Source: Thalassotalea atypica (GTDB lineage Bacteria > Pseudomonadota > Gammaproteobacteria > Enterobacterales > Alteromonadaceae). Taken from it: 64,000 nt of DNA. This document shows, piece after piece, positions 18,988-27,528 of this stretch (positions are counted from its first letter, which is position 1; each line of letters starts with the position of its first letter). The notes under the pieces are model-generated. The model searched no databases and was not told where the DNA came from. It saw only the letters and a list, made by a program, of their open reading frames with translations. A program made the position numbers and the translations under genes. The stretch spans positions 2,604,001 to 2,668,000 of the forward strand of contig NZ_AP027364.1 in assembly GCF_030295975.1 (NCBI RefSeq). Direction: 5' to 3'.

Positions 18988-21759
18988 ATGCATAAAAAAA
19001 TACTTCTTCTTTCGCTTTTATTTTCCGTGAGTAGCGTTTTAAGCGCTGAAAGTTATTATGAAAATGCCCTAATAGCGTTCGATAAAAATGACGTAGGTGC
19101 TTCATATATTCACCTTAAAAATGCTCTGTCAGAAAATCAAGAGAACTTGCCGGCGAAAATATTAATGGGCAAAGTTTTATTGCGCAAAGGTCTATTTAAT
19201 GAAGGGATAGAAGAATTCAGAGATGCGATAGATCTAGGTGCAGATATCAATCCTTTTGTTTATGAAATGGCTCGAGCTTTACTGTTTCATAATAAATTTG
19301 AGCAAGTTTTAACATTAGCTCAATCTTCAGGTTTGAATACTGAGAACAAAATTAAAATGTTATTACTTAGTAATAATGCATATCAAGGATTAGAGAAACC
19401 CAATGATGCCTTACTGGCTTTACAACACGCATACAACTTGAATCCCAAAAGACTTAGCACCATCACTTCACTGGCGTCATATTATCTTAATCAGCGATTA
19501 TTTATTGAATCTAGCCAGTATCTTGAACAAGCACTAAGCATTGCACCTAAAAATAACCGTGTATGGCAACTAAATGGGGAATTTTACAACGCTCAAGGAC
19601 AAGGAACAAAAGCATTATATGCCTTTCAAAAAGCTTATGAGCTAAATCCGGCAGATCCAGTCGTTATGCGTTCATTGGCCAATCAGTATGCCATGTTAAA
19701 TAAGTTAGATGAGGCCCTAAACTTTGCAAATAAGATTTTAGAAGAAACCCCTTTTGATACTTATACTGAGCTATTAAAAAGTCGATTGCTCATTAATAAT
19801 GAGCAAAATGAACAGGCACAAGTATTACTTCAGTCAATTAGCTCTAGGTTATCGCTACTGACTGACGTGCAAAAAAACAATAACCCTTCTATTATTTTTG
19901 TTTCTGGCGCTGCAGCTTTTTTACAGGGCAACTTTGAACAAGCACAAAAAGATCTCATTTATTATGTTAATACCAGGCCAGAAGATCTATCTGGTATTAA
20001 TATGTTGGTTGAAATTTATCAATCACAAAAGCAGCAAGAGAAAGTTGAAGCTTTGTTAGAGCGGTTTGAACCAAGAATCAAGAAAGATTTATTTCTAGCG
20101 CTTAATCTTTACAACATCTACCTCAAGAATAATAAAATTTATAGAGCTAAAAGCCTGCTTAATGAGCTAGAGCGCTATTATTCAAACAACCTCTTAATTG
20201 TGAAAGCAAAAGCAAATTATTTAGTTTCGACCAAGAGAGCCAATGAAGCAATCGAGCTACTTAAACAAAAACGTCCAACCAAGTTTAACGGCGCTTACGA
20301 ACTAAATCTTGCCAAGTTGTATGTATCAATTACTGACTATAAAAGTGCCAATACGATTGCAGACAAGTTACTCACTCTTGACGACAAAGCAACGCAATAT
20401 TTACTTTTTAAAGGTGTGGTACTTTCTAAACAGCAACAATGGCAAGAGGCTATTTCTTACTTTGACAAAATACTGACCATAAATAACGAACATTTTGCAG
20501 CAAAATACAATAAAGCTACTGCCCTTGCAGCACTTAGGAAATATAGTGAAGCAATAGACATAATCTCGCCTATGATCCAATCATATGAGAACAACAATGA
20601 CTTATTAATCTTATTTGCCAAATTAAAAAGAGATACTGGCGATAATGTAAAGGCGACAGAAATTCTTACTGAGATCTTAAAACGAAAACCTAGGATGCTA
20701 ATCGCTTCTGACATTCTATTTGGTATCTATTACAACCAAGGTAACTACACATTGGCGCTTGAAGAAGCACAGCGATTGACCAAAAACTCCTTTTTGGTCA
20801 GCAAGTACATATCCAACCAAGCCAAAGTATTAACAAAGCTTGGTAGATACAAAGAAGCAAATGTTCAACTAGGAAAAGTTTTGGGACTTGCGGAATCCGC
20901 TCAAGACTTTTATCAATTAAGTAGTATGCAAATCGAAGCCGGCTTTTTCAATGATGCGCTGTCAAGTATTAATGCTGCGATAAAGAAAGAGTCTAATAAT
21001 AGATTTTATAAATTACAAAAAGCAAAGTTATTGTTAACACTGAATCGAATTGATGAATCAAAAGCTGAATTAGATGTTCTAGCATCTCAACAAAGTAATG
21101 ATGCTAATTTACGCTATACATACGGGCTGTTTTTCATTCAAAAACAACAATACAAAAAAGCGTATAAGGAATTCAACAGTGCACTTAGGATTGATGAGAA
21201 CTTTACTGGCGCTCTACTAAAAATGTATATGCTTGCTCAACAAGGGGTAAATATTGACTCGTTTGAATCAACACTAAGCAAAATAGCAAAAGCGAAGCCA
21301 AAAAACGTATTCATTCAGAACTTAATCGCTGATTTTTACCTCGCTAACGGTAAACCTGAAAAAGCATTACCGCACTACCTAGCGATAGAAAATATAGCTT
21401 CTGCAATGCAAGCATATGTACTTAACAACATTGCTAATATTTATGCTGAAAGTAATGTAGAAAAGGCACTTTCATATATTGAACGAGCTTTTGCGTTAGA
21501 AAAAAACTCCCCTGATATTTTAGATACTTACGGTTGGGTATTGTCATTAAATGGTGACTTTAGTGGCTCATTAGACAAACTACGTCAAGCGACAGCGATT
21601 AACGCTAACAACCCTTTAATTCAGTATCACTTAGGATTCACATTACAAAAAATGGGTCGATTAGAAGATGCAAAAGTTGAGTTAACAAAAATCCTTAGAA
21701 TGCAAGGCAACTTTGCAGAGAAAGGCAAAGCTCAACAGTTACTGAATAAGATAAAATAG
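18988..21759 (+). CDS. prsT: PrsT-like large TPR protein of PEP-CTERM systems
   Basis: A 923-residue exported protein made almost entirely of tetratricopeptide repeats (about 20 by eye, e.g. 'AKYNKATALAALRKYSEAID' and 'PDILDTYGWVLSLNGDFSGS'). Its length and opening 'YYENALIAFDKNDVGASYIHLKNALSENQENLPAKILMGKVLL..G' match the XrtA/PEP-CTERM TPR protein PrsT (TIGR02917 type). The N-terminus is a signal peptide (HKKILLLSLLFSVSSVLSA) but lacks a lipobox Cys; PrsT relatives are usually described as lipoproteins. No ribosome site is obvious before the ATG. It probably acts in the periplasm or envelope as a scaffold for exopolysaccharide or sorting. The adjacent PEP-CTERM gene supports the assignment. 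Confidence 0.78.
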   Translation: MHKKILLLSLLFSVSSVLSAESYYENALIAFDKNDVGASYIHLKNALSENQENLPAKILMGKVLLRKGLFNEGIEEFRDAIDLGADINPFVYEMARALLFHNKFEQVLTLAQSSGLNTENKIKMLLLSNNAYQGLEKPNDALLALQHAYNLNPKRLSTITSLASYYLNQRLFIESSQYLEQALSIAPKNNRVWQLNGEFYNAQGQGTKALYAFQKAYELNPADPVVMRSLANQYAMLNKLDEALNFANKILEETPFDTYTELLKSRLLINNEQNEQAQVLLQSISSRLSLLTDVQKNNNPSIIFVSGAAAFLQGNFEQAQKDLIYYVNTRPEDLSGINMLVEIYQSQKQQEKVEALLERFEPRIKKDLFLALNLYNIYLKNNKIYRAKSLLNELERYYSNNLLIVKAKANYLVSTKRANEAIELLKQKRPTKFNGAYELNLAKLYVSITDYKSANTIADKLLTLDDKATQYLLFKGVVLSKQQQWQEAISYFDKILTINNEHFAAKYNKATALAALRKYSEAIDIISPMIQSYENNNDLLILFAKLKRDTGDNVKATEILTEILKRKPRMLIASDILFGIYYNQGNYTLALEEAQRLTKNSFLVSKYISNQAKVLTKLGRYKEANVQLGKVLGLAESAQDFYQLSSMQIEAGFFNDALSSINAAIKKESNNRFYKLQKAKLLLTLNRIDESKAELDVLASQQSNDANLRYTYGLFFIQKQQYKKAYKEFNSALRIDENFTGALLKMYMLAQQGVNIDSFESTLSKIAKAKPKNVFIQNLIADFYLANGKPEKALPHYLAIENIASAMQAYVLNNIANIYAESNVEKALSYIERAFALEKNSPDILDTYGWVLSLNGDFSGSLDKLRQATAINANNPLIQYHLGFTLQKMGRLEDAKVELTKILRMQGNFAEKGKAQQLLNKIK

Positions 21760-21783
21760 CTGTTAGTCACTATTTAAAGTAAT

Positions 21784-21810
21784 AAAAAAAGCGCCAATTG
21801 GCGCTTTTTT
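21784..21810. terminator. Bidirectional terminator between prsT and mmsA
   Basis: A-run, AGCGCCAATTGGCGCT palindrome, T-run: a symmetric terminator shared by convergent genes. Confidence 0.88.
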
Positions 21811-21826
21811 CTTGATATCAGTTACG

Positions 21827-23329
21827 TTATTTTAAACTTATCGTCGTATGTACTTCTGATCCATCCTGATGATCAGGTTCAAACCAGCGAGTGGTGACTG
21901 ATTTTGTTTGTGTCCAGAAGCTAATAGTTTGCTTACCATTTGGACCTAAGTCACCTAATTTTGACGCGCGTGAGCCCGTAAAGCTGAAATAAGCAACAGG
22001 GACAGGGATCGGCACGTTGATACCGATTTGACCGACATCGATATCATTTTCAAATTTACGTGCGTTCCAGCCACTAGAGGTAAACAACGATGTGCCGTTA
22101 CCGTTAGGGTTTGCATTAATGATTTCGATTGCCTCATCTAATGTCTCTGCTTCTAATACACACAATGCAGGGCCAAAAATTTCTTGCGTATAAATATCCA
22201 TGTCTGTTTTCACATCAGTGAACATCGTTGGGCCGACAAAATTACCTTTTTCATAACCTTCTACAACGCAGTCGCGACCATCAACTAACAAGGTAGCCCC
22301 TTGCTCAACACCTGAGTCTAATAGCTTAATAATACGTTGCTTGGCTTGTGGTGAAACCACCGGACCTAAATCAGCATCACGTTGTGTGCCAGGACCAACT
22401 GTCATCTGCTTAGCACGTTCAGCAATTTCAGGTAACCAATTGCGTGTTTCGCCCACTAGAATTGTCACAGGATTTGCCATGCAACGTTGACCAGCAGCAC
22501 CAAACGCAGAGCCTAACAAGTCGTTTATTGCACGATCTTTATTGGCATCAGGCATAATCACCATATGGTTTTTAGCCCCCATCATTGATTGACAACGTTT
22601 ACCATGTTTACTTGCGTGGTTATAAACATGTGTACCCACATGAGTAGAGCCAATGAAAGAAACCGCTTTAACTTCGTCAGCTTCAATCAACTGATTTACA
22701 CAATCAGGACCACCGTGTACAACGTTGATAACACCAGCTGGTAAGCCTGCTTCAATCGCTAATTCAACAAAACGAATTGTAGATGACGGATCTTGCTCTG
22801 ACGGCTTTAATACAAAAGTATTACCACAAGCAATGGCCGGTGGAAACATGAACGCAGCTAACATTACAGGGAAGTTAAATGCGGTAATACCCACACCTAC
22901 ACCTAGTGGTTTATTTAGTGTGTAGGTATCAACACCTGTCGCGGCATTGTTAGCCATTTCGCCTAACTGCAAACGTGTTATTGAACAGGCATTTTCAATC
23001 GCTTCTAGCGCTCGACCTACTTCACCTTCCGCGTCAGGTAAGGTTTTACCGTGCTCTTCAGTAATCAATGCACCAATCTCTTCAACGTTATTACGTACAA
23101 GCTCTTGGAATTTAAGCATGATACGCATCCGATTTGTCAAAGAAACTTTAGACCATGTTTTGAACGCTTCATGAGCCGCTGAAACCGCTGCTGCAACTTC
23201 TTCTTTAGTTGCCATAGGTACACGAGCAACCACTTCTTGTGTTGCAGGGTTTAATACATCTAACCACTCTGTTGATTTAGATTGAACTTTCTCACCATTA
23301 ATAATGAGAGGAATTTCTTTAATGCTCAT
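21827..23329 (-). CDS. mmsA: CoA-acylating methylmalonate-semialdehyde dehydrogenase
   Basis: A 500-residue aldehyde dehydrogenase of the MmsA subfamily. It oxidises (methyl)malonate semialdehyde to propionyl- or acetyl-CoA with NAD in valine, beta-alanine and inositol breakdown. The catalytic Cys is C283 in '[11 protein letters not shown]', and the subfamily N-terminus '[29 protein letters not shown]' is clear. '[33 protein letters not shown]' is typical of MmsA rather than of betaine or lactaldehyde dehydrogenases. The rest of the mms operon (mmsB, acyl-CoA dehydrogenase) is not downstream. It is divergent from a LysR regulator 153 bases away, the probable local regulator. Confidence 0.95.
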   Translation of the reverse strand: MSIKEIPLIINGEKVQSKSTEWLDVLNPATQEVVARVPMATKEEVAAAVSAAHEAFKTWSKVSLTNRMRIMLKFQELVRNNVEEIGALITEEHGKTLPDAEGEVGRALEAIENACSITRLQLGEMANNAATGVDTYTLNKPLGVGVGITAFNFPVMLAAFMFPPAIACGNTFVLKPSEQDPSSTIRFVELAIEAGLPAGVINVVHGGPDCVNQLIEADEVKAVSFIGSTHVGTHVYNHASKHGKRCQSMMGAKNHMVIMPDANKDRAINDLLGSAFGAAGQRCMANPVTILVGETRNWLPEIAERAKQMTVGPGTQRDADLGPVVSPQAKQRIIKLLDSGVEQGATLLVDGRDCVVEGYEKGNFVGPTMFTDVKTDMDIYTQEIFGPALCVLEAETLDEAIEIINANPNGNGTSLFTSSGWNARKFENDIDVGQIGINVPIPVPVAYFSFTGSRASKLGDLGPNGKQTISFWTQTKSVTTRWFEPDHQDGSEVHTTISLK

Positions 23330-23482
23330 AGCTTAGCCTCATGTAGTACCGCCGCTGAATTTTGGACGGTAAAGCTGAATAATGCCGTTAAATTAGTATT
23401 ACTGGCCTTGATTAACAAGGTGCATTAACGCAATGTATATTGCAAATTTACAACAGTATGATTTTACTGTTAAAATAATTGG

Positions 23483-24385
23483 ATGAATTGGGATGATATT
23501 AAAATATTTTTAGAGGTTGCTCGTACTGAGCGACTTTCTGAAGCAGCAAATCGGTTATCAATAGATACATCGACTGTTTCTAGACGTCTTCACAAACTAG
23601 AAGAACAACTGGCAACGCAATTATTCGAAAGAACCACAGAAGGCCACCGATTGACAAAAGATGGTGCGCAATTAGTTTCTTCCGCAAGACGAATGGAGCA
23701 AGATGCACAATATGCCTTTGACAACATAAAACAAAACAATGCTGACAATTCTGGTAAAGTCAGAATTGGTGTTACAGAGGCATTTGGTAATTATTTCATC
23801 GCACCTAAGTTAGTGAATTTGTCTAAGCAAGCACCAAACATCCAAATTGATCTATTACATTTTTCACGGGACGTGAAAATCAGTCGCAATGAAGCTGAAA
23901 TAGCCATCGCGGTAGAAAAGCCTAAAAGTACCTCAATGATTGTTACTAAACTGACCGACTACAAACTACAGCTATACGCCAATAAAAAAATTGCTGCAAC
24001 AATAGATCAACACGCTGGTGTGCAAACACTTTCACAGTACAATTGGGTAAGTTATGTCGATACATTGTTGTTTACAAGAGAGCTTTCTTACATAAAAGAT
24101 CTAAGTGAAAATGTGAATAATGAAATCAAACCTAAGTTTCAAAGCACAAGCATTGTTAGTCAATTTAGTGCGATAAAATCAGGCCTAGGTATAGGTGTTT
24201 TACCTTGTTTCCTTGGCGATACTGATCCTGAGCTCGTTAAAATATTTTCGAATAACGTCAACATTGAACGGAGCTTTTGGTTGGTCACCCATCCTGAAAT
24301 AAAGAGGCTGTCACGGGTAGATACCGTATGGCAATATTTGAAGTTACTAGTAAAAGAACACCAATCTCGATTAAACCCGCCATAA
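23483..24385 (+). CDS. LysR-family transcriptional regulator
   Basis: A 300-residue LysR regulator starting MNWDDIKIFLEVARTERLSEAA. The winged helix-turn-helix spans residues 1-60 ('LSEAANRLSIDTSTVSRRLHKLEEQLATQLFER') and the periplasmic-binding-like effector domain runs from ~90 to 290. Its place, divergent from mmsA, is the usual arrangement for a LysR protein controlling that gene and itself. In related gammaproteobacteria a LysR regulator commonly accompanies mmsA-type genes, so methylmalonate semialdehyde or a valine/beta-alanine intermediate is a plausible effector. That is inference only. Confidence 0.92.
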   Translation: MNWDDIKIFLEVARTERLSEAANRLSIDTSTVSRRLHKLEEQLATQLFERTTEGHRLTKDGAQLVSSARRMEQDAQYAFDNIKQNNADNSGKVRIGVTEAFGNYFIAPKLVNLSKQAPNIQIDLLHFSRDVKISRNEAEIAIAVEKPKSTSMIVTKLTDYKLQLYANKKIAATIDQHAGVQTLSQYNWVSYVDTLLFTRELSYIKDLSENVNNEIKPKFQSTSIVSQFSAIKSGLGIGVLPCFLGDTDPELVKIFSNNVNIERSFWLVTHPEIKRLSRVDTVWQYLKLLVKEHQSRLNPP

Positions 24386-24419
24386 TCATCCCTCAAAAAA
24401 CGTCAGTTTCAAAACCGAG

Positions 24420-24911
24420 TTATCTCACTAGCTTAAAGGTAGTTGTTTGTTGTGCTTTCGATTCATCTGTTTGCTCTAATTGTTCAAAGCCTAGTTTGAT
24501 CAGTAAAGACTGAGATGCTTTATTTGTCTCACCAGTTGTCGCAAGCAACGGAGATATGTGTTGAAAATGTTTTAATACAGCGCTTGTTGCTTCATACGCA
24601 TAGCCTTGACGGTAATACTTTTCTAAAAATGCATAGCCCAAATCAGGATACTCCAACTCATCACGCTTTAATAAACCACACAAACCAATTGGCAGCTCGC
24701 CATTAAGCAGTACCGTCATTAAACTAAACCCATGTTCTTGTTGGCAATTTAAAGGTCCTTCATTCATGTAACGCATCGCATCTTCAGTGGTTCGCACCTC
24801 TTTATCACCTATATGAGTTAGAAAATCTGGCTCATTCAACAACACTATTAGAAAGTCACAATCCGAAGCTTCAATTGGTCTTATCGTTAACCTAAGGGAT
24901 TTAATCATCAC
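24420..24911 (-). CDS. RimJ/RimL-type GNAT N-acetyltransferase
   Basis: A 163-residue acetyltransferase of the Acetyltransf_3 (RimJ/RimL-like) kind. 'LRLTIRPIEASDCDFLIVLLNEPDFLTHIGDK' is its typical N-terminal arm. The GNAT core includes 'LGYAFLEKYYRQGYAYEATSAVL', corresponding to the acetyl-CoA site, and 'NKASQSLLIKLGFEQLEQ' near the end. The substrate cannot be told. The ATG overlaps the TGA of the upstream DTW gene by four bases (24908-24911), so the two are cotranscribed and probably translationally coupled. It converges with the LysR gene across 34 bases. Confidence 0.9.
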   Translation of the reverse strand: MMIKSLRLTIRPIEASDCDFLIVLLNEPDFLTHIGDKEVRTTEDAMRYMNEGPLNCQQEHGFSLMTVLLNGELPIGLCGLLKRDELEYPDLGYAFLEKYYRQGYAYEATSAVLKHFQHISPLLATTGETNKASQSLLIKLGFEQLEQTDESKAQQTTTFKLVR

Positions 24912-25669
24912 TTATTCTTCTTTAAAAAGTCAGTAAAGTCTTCTATCGCACCAACATTGCCCCGATTGATTTGACAAACACTTTTTTGGTATTGGTAATT
25001 AAATACATCAAACCACAAAGCAAGCAATTTCGCATTATAATTCTCTCCTAACAACCCAAGCATATTGGCAGCAACTTCTGCGGTTGCCAATTGGTTGTCT
25101 TTCACTGATTTACGAACATATTTGTGAGTACTCGAGGATTGTAACAGTTTAGGATCGAACGACACGACGGGAATACCTCGTAAATAATCGCTTTTTCGAT
25201 ACATTTTTTTTGCTTCACGCCAACTGCCATCTAATAATATGAACAATGGGCGCTTTCTGGTTTCAACATTGTTACGTTCAATTTGAGTTAAGCATGGCAA
25301 TTCATTAACAAAAACTTGTTCTTCTGAAGTTGCATACTCACCAGGGAAAACTATCATTGGCTGCCAGCACGTATCATTTAAAAGATCAGTTAGTGCTTTT
25401 TCAGCCTGCGTTCTTTGCCACAAGAACGCATAAGTATCATCAAATATATCAGCGATCAATCGTCCGGTATTACTAGGTTTTAACACTTCAGTATCATACA
25501 TCAGCAACAAAAAACCGGCTTTTGAATGTGATTTATGAACCAAACAACAGATGCAATTTTCTACAGCAACACGACAATGTTCACAACGGTTAACTTTCTT
25601 TCCGCGTGCATTAAATGGCTTAGTACTAATACTTTTACGATATTGATATAAACGTTGAACTGATTGCAA
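24908..25669 (-). CDS. tapT: DTW-domain tRNA-uridine aminocarboxypropyltransferase
   Basis: A 253-residue DTW-domain protein related to E. coli YfiP/TapT, which uses S-adenosylmethionine to place the 3-amino-3-carboxypropyl group on U47 of tRNA. Cysteines C29, C32, C39 and C41/C42 form the expected N-terminal zinc site. The SAM-site motif that names the family reads DGSW at residues 147-150 in 'FILLDGSWREAKKMYRKSDYL', so Thr is replaced by Ser. 'YATSEEQVFV', 'LSSSSTHKYVRKS'-like and 'LATAEVAANML' regions complete the pattern. The first ~20 residues are a family-variable extension. It heads a two-gene unit with the GNAT enzyme. Confidence 0.88.
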   Translation of the reverse strand: MQSVQRLYQYRKSISTKPFNARGKKVNRCEHCRVAVENCICCLVHKSHSKAGFLLLMYDTEVLKPSNTGRLIADIFDDTYAFLWQRTQAEKALTDLLNDTCWQPMIVFPGEYATSEEQVFVNELPCLTQIERNNVETRKRPLFILLDGSWREAKKMYRKSDYLRGIPVVSFDPKLLQSSSTHKYVRKSVKDNQLATAEVAANMLGLLGENYNAKLLALWFDVFNYQYQKSVCQINRGNVGAIEDFTDFLKKNK

Positions 25670-26406
25670 AGGTGGTTTGTACCAGAAGTTAACAAAATAA
25701 TTTGCTCATTCTAACAGCTAAGGGGCATTATGCGCATCCATATAATAAAGGTGCTTGCAGACGCAATTAAAGCAACAATATCCTTTGCAGTTGACAAAGA
25801 TGCAAGGTTGTTACTAATTCAATCGGCTGAATGAAGTGAAAATGAAAAGTCGAACTTTACTTGATACAGATCAAGGAACATTTAAAACGAATAATAATCA
25901 ACAGCTTAGCCTGAATTATTCATCCGTCCTCCCCTAAATATCGAACGAATTAACCCCGAACCAAACTGTAACCAGTCGGTTACAAGTTTATCGACCTTAA
26001 TTACACTGCTCAATGGGGAAAGTCGGCTTTAACCAATTGATTAAATAAGCAATTTCATCTGGAAGGTTTTCTATGAAGGCACATAATAGCCATTCAGCAT
26101 ACGAAAAACCCGGACACACAGAAAACAACAAATAAACAAAGACTTAAATAGATATTACTATATTTCTCTATTCAAATAGTAAAAGTAAACCTCTTTACAT
26201 TTCGCCTAATTTAGAGCGTAAATTACACTAGAACAGGACGAATTATTACCACTATCTAGGCCCTTTATTGTTTCAAAATCCATTGATTCGACCTAAATGT
26301 AACAAACAAAAAATAACAAAATATTACGCTGAACGAATCGAATAAAACCCCGTTTTAACCTATCTTTGTTGTATATAATTTTTCTTTACATTTATTGGGG
26401 TAAACA
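25670..26406. other. Long upstream region of the RND efflux operon
   Basis: 737 bases without a confident gene. It holds the promoter of the DTW gene at its left end, the palindromic operator listed separately, and a probable sigma-70 -10 element TATAAT at about 26375 shortly before the adaptor gene (ribosome site GGGG). A 20-codon frame at 26073-26135 (MKAHNSHSAYEKPGHTENNK) has a fair GGAAGG site upstream and could be a leader peptide, but has no other support. Confidence 0.5.
25967..25984. promoter_or_regulatory. TetR-type palindromic operator candidate
   Basis: TGTAACC-AGTC-GGTTACA is a perfect 7-bp inverted repeat with a 4-base centre. AACC..GGTT palindromes of this form are common operators of TetR/AcrR regulators that control RND pumps. 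It lies ~420 bases upstream of the adaptor gene, and no TetR gene is nearby. Confidence 0.5.
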
Positions 26407-27525
26407 ATGAAATCAACACCGAGAATTGCAACGGCTTTAGTAGCCGTCTCGATGGCATTCCTAACAGGGTGCGGCGAGGAAAAACAAGAAGTGGTAAAAG
26501 AAGTTGTAAGGCCAGTTCAGTTTTTTACAGTAACATCAGCATCAAGCTCTTATATCCAGAACTTCCCAGCATTAGTTGCACCTTCTAATGAATCAAACCT
26601 AGCGTTTCGTGTTGGCGGGGAATTAATTGAGATTAACGTTGTAGCTGGTAATACTGTTAAGAAAGGCGATATCATTGCTCGTATTGACCCGACGGATTAC
26701 AAAGTAAAGGTCAATGAAGCTCAAGCTTCTTACGACTTGGCTCAAAAAACATTTGAACGTCAAGAACGTATGCTTCATCTTGAACTCACATCTCAAGCAG
26801 ATTACGACTTAGCACTTGCTCAAATGGCACTTTCAAAAGCAACACTTGAAGCAGCTCAAAACAACCTTAAGTACACAGTACTGAAAGCTCCGTATGACGG
26901 CGTTGTGTCTAAAGTGAACTTTGAAAACCGTGAAATGATCCCTAATTTACTTGCACAGACTAATCCAGTAGTTAGTTTACATGCACAAAATGGTATCGAT
27001 ATCACGTTCCAACTACCTGAATCTATTTTGAGTCGCGTTAAAACAAATGCAAATCAATACAAGCCGCAAATCACTTTCACGTCTTCGCCTACACACAAAG
27101 ATAAAGCATTTACGGCTACATTCAAAGAAATGGACCACACGCCTGATCCTAAATCACGTTCATACACTGTTGTATTGTCAATGAGTAATCCTGAAGACAT
27201 CAATGTTGTACCGGGTATGACAGCAAATGTAGAAATTGAATTAGATCAAGTACTTGAAGGATTAAACCAATATGCATTAGTACCGGTTGAATCAGTATTC
27301 TCTCCTTCTGCGTCAGACCCAGCAGACAAGCAATATGCTGTTTGGAAAATAGACCAAGAGTCAATGACCGTTCATAAGCAAACAGTCACCATTGAAGGTT
27401 TAACTGATCAAGGCATTAAAGTAGCTAGTGGTTTAAAAGCTGGTGATGTTATTGCGGCAGCTGGTGTTCACTCTCTAATAGAAAACACCAAAGTTCGTCA
27501 ATGGACTAAACAAAGAGGAATCTAG
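26407..27525 (+). CDS. RND efflux periplasmic adaptor lipoprotein
   Basis: A 372-residue membrane-fusion protein. The N-terminus is a lipoprotein signal with lipobox LTGC (Cys22). The barrel-sandwich/lipoyl halves are visible as 'GELIEINVVAGNTVKKGDIIARIDP' and 'APYDGVVSKVNFENREMI', joined by a helical hairpin (~100-140). The beta-barrel and membrane-proximal domains follow ('VPGMTANVEIELDQ', 'VASGLKAGDVIAAAGVHSL'). It links the inner-membrane pump encoded three bases downstream to an outer-membrane channel not encoded here. Start supported by GGGG at suitable spacing. The substrate of the pump is unknown. Confidence 0.95.
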   Translation: MKSTPRIATALVAVSMAFLTGCGEEKQEVVKEVVRPVQFFTVTSASSSYIQNFPALVAPSNESNLAFRVGGELIEINVVAGNTVKKGDIIARIDPTDYKVKVNEAQASYDLAQKTFERQERMLHLELTSQADYDLALAQMALSKATLEAAQNNLKYTVLKAPYDGVVSKVNFENREMIPNLLAQTNPVVSLHAQNGIDITFQLPESILSRVKTNANQYKPQITFTSSPTHKDKAFTATFKEMDHTPDPKSRSYTVVLSMSNPEDINVVPGMTANVEIELDQVLEGLNQYALVPVESVFSPSASDPADKQYAVWKIDQESMTVHKQTVTIEGLTDQGIKVASGLKAGDVIAAAGVHSLIENTKVRQWTKQRGI

Positions 27526-27528
27526 TCG

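Noticed and set aside
26073-26135. A 20-codon frame upstream of the RND operon
   Set aside because: It has a plausible ribosome site but no conserved feature, attenuator hairpin or coupling geometry; kept only as a note in the gap entry.
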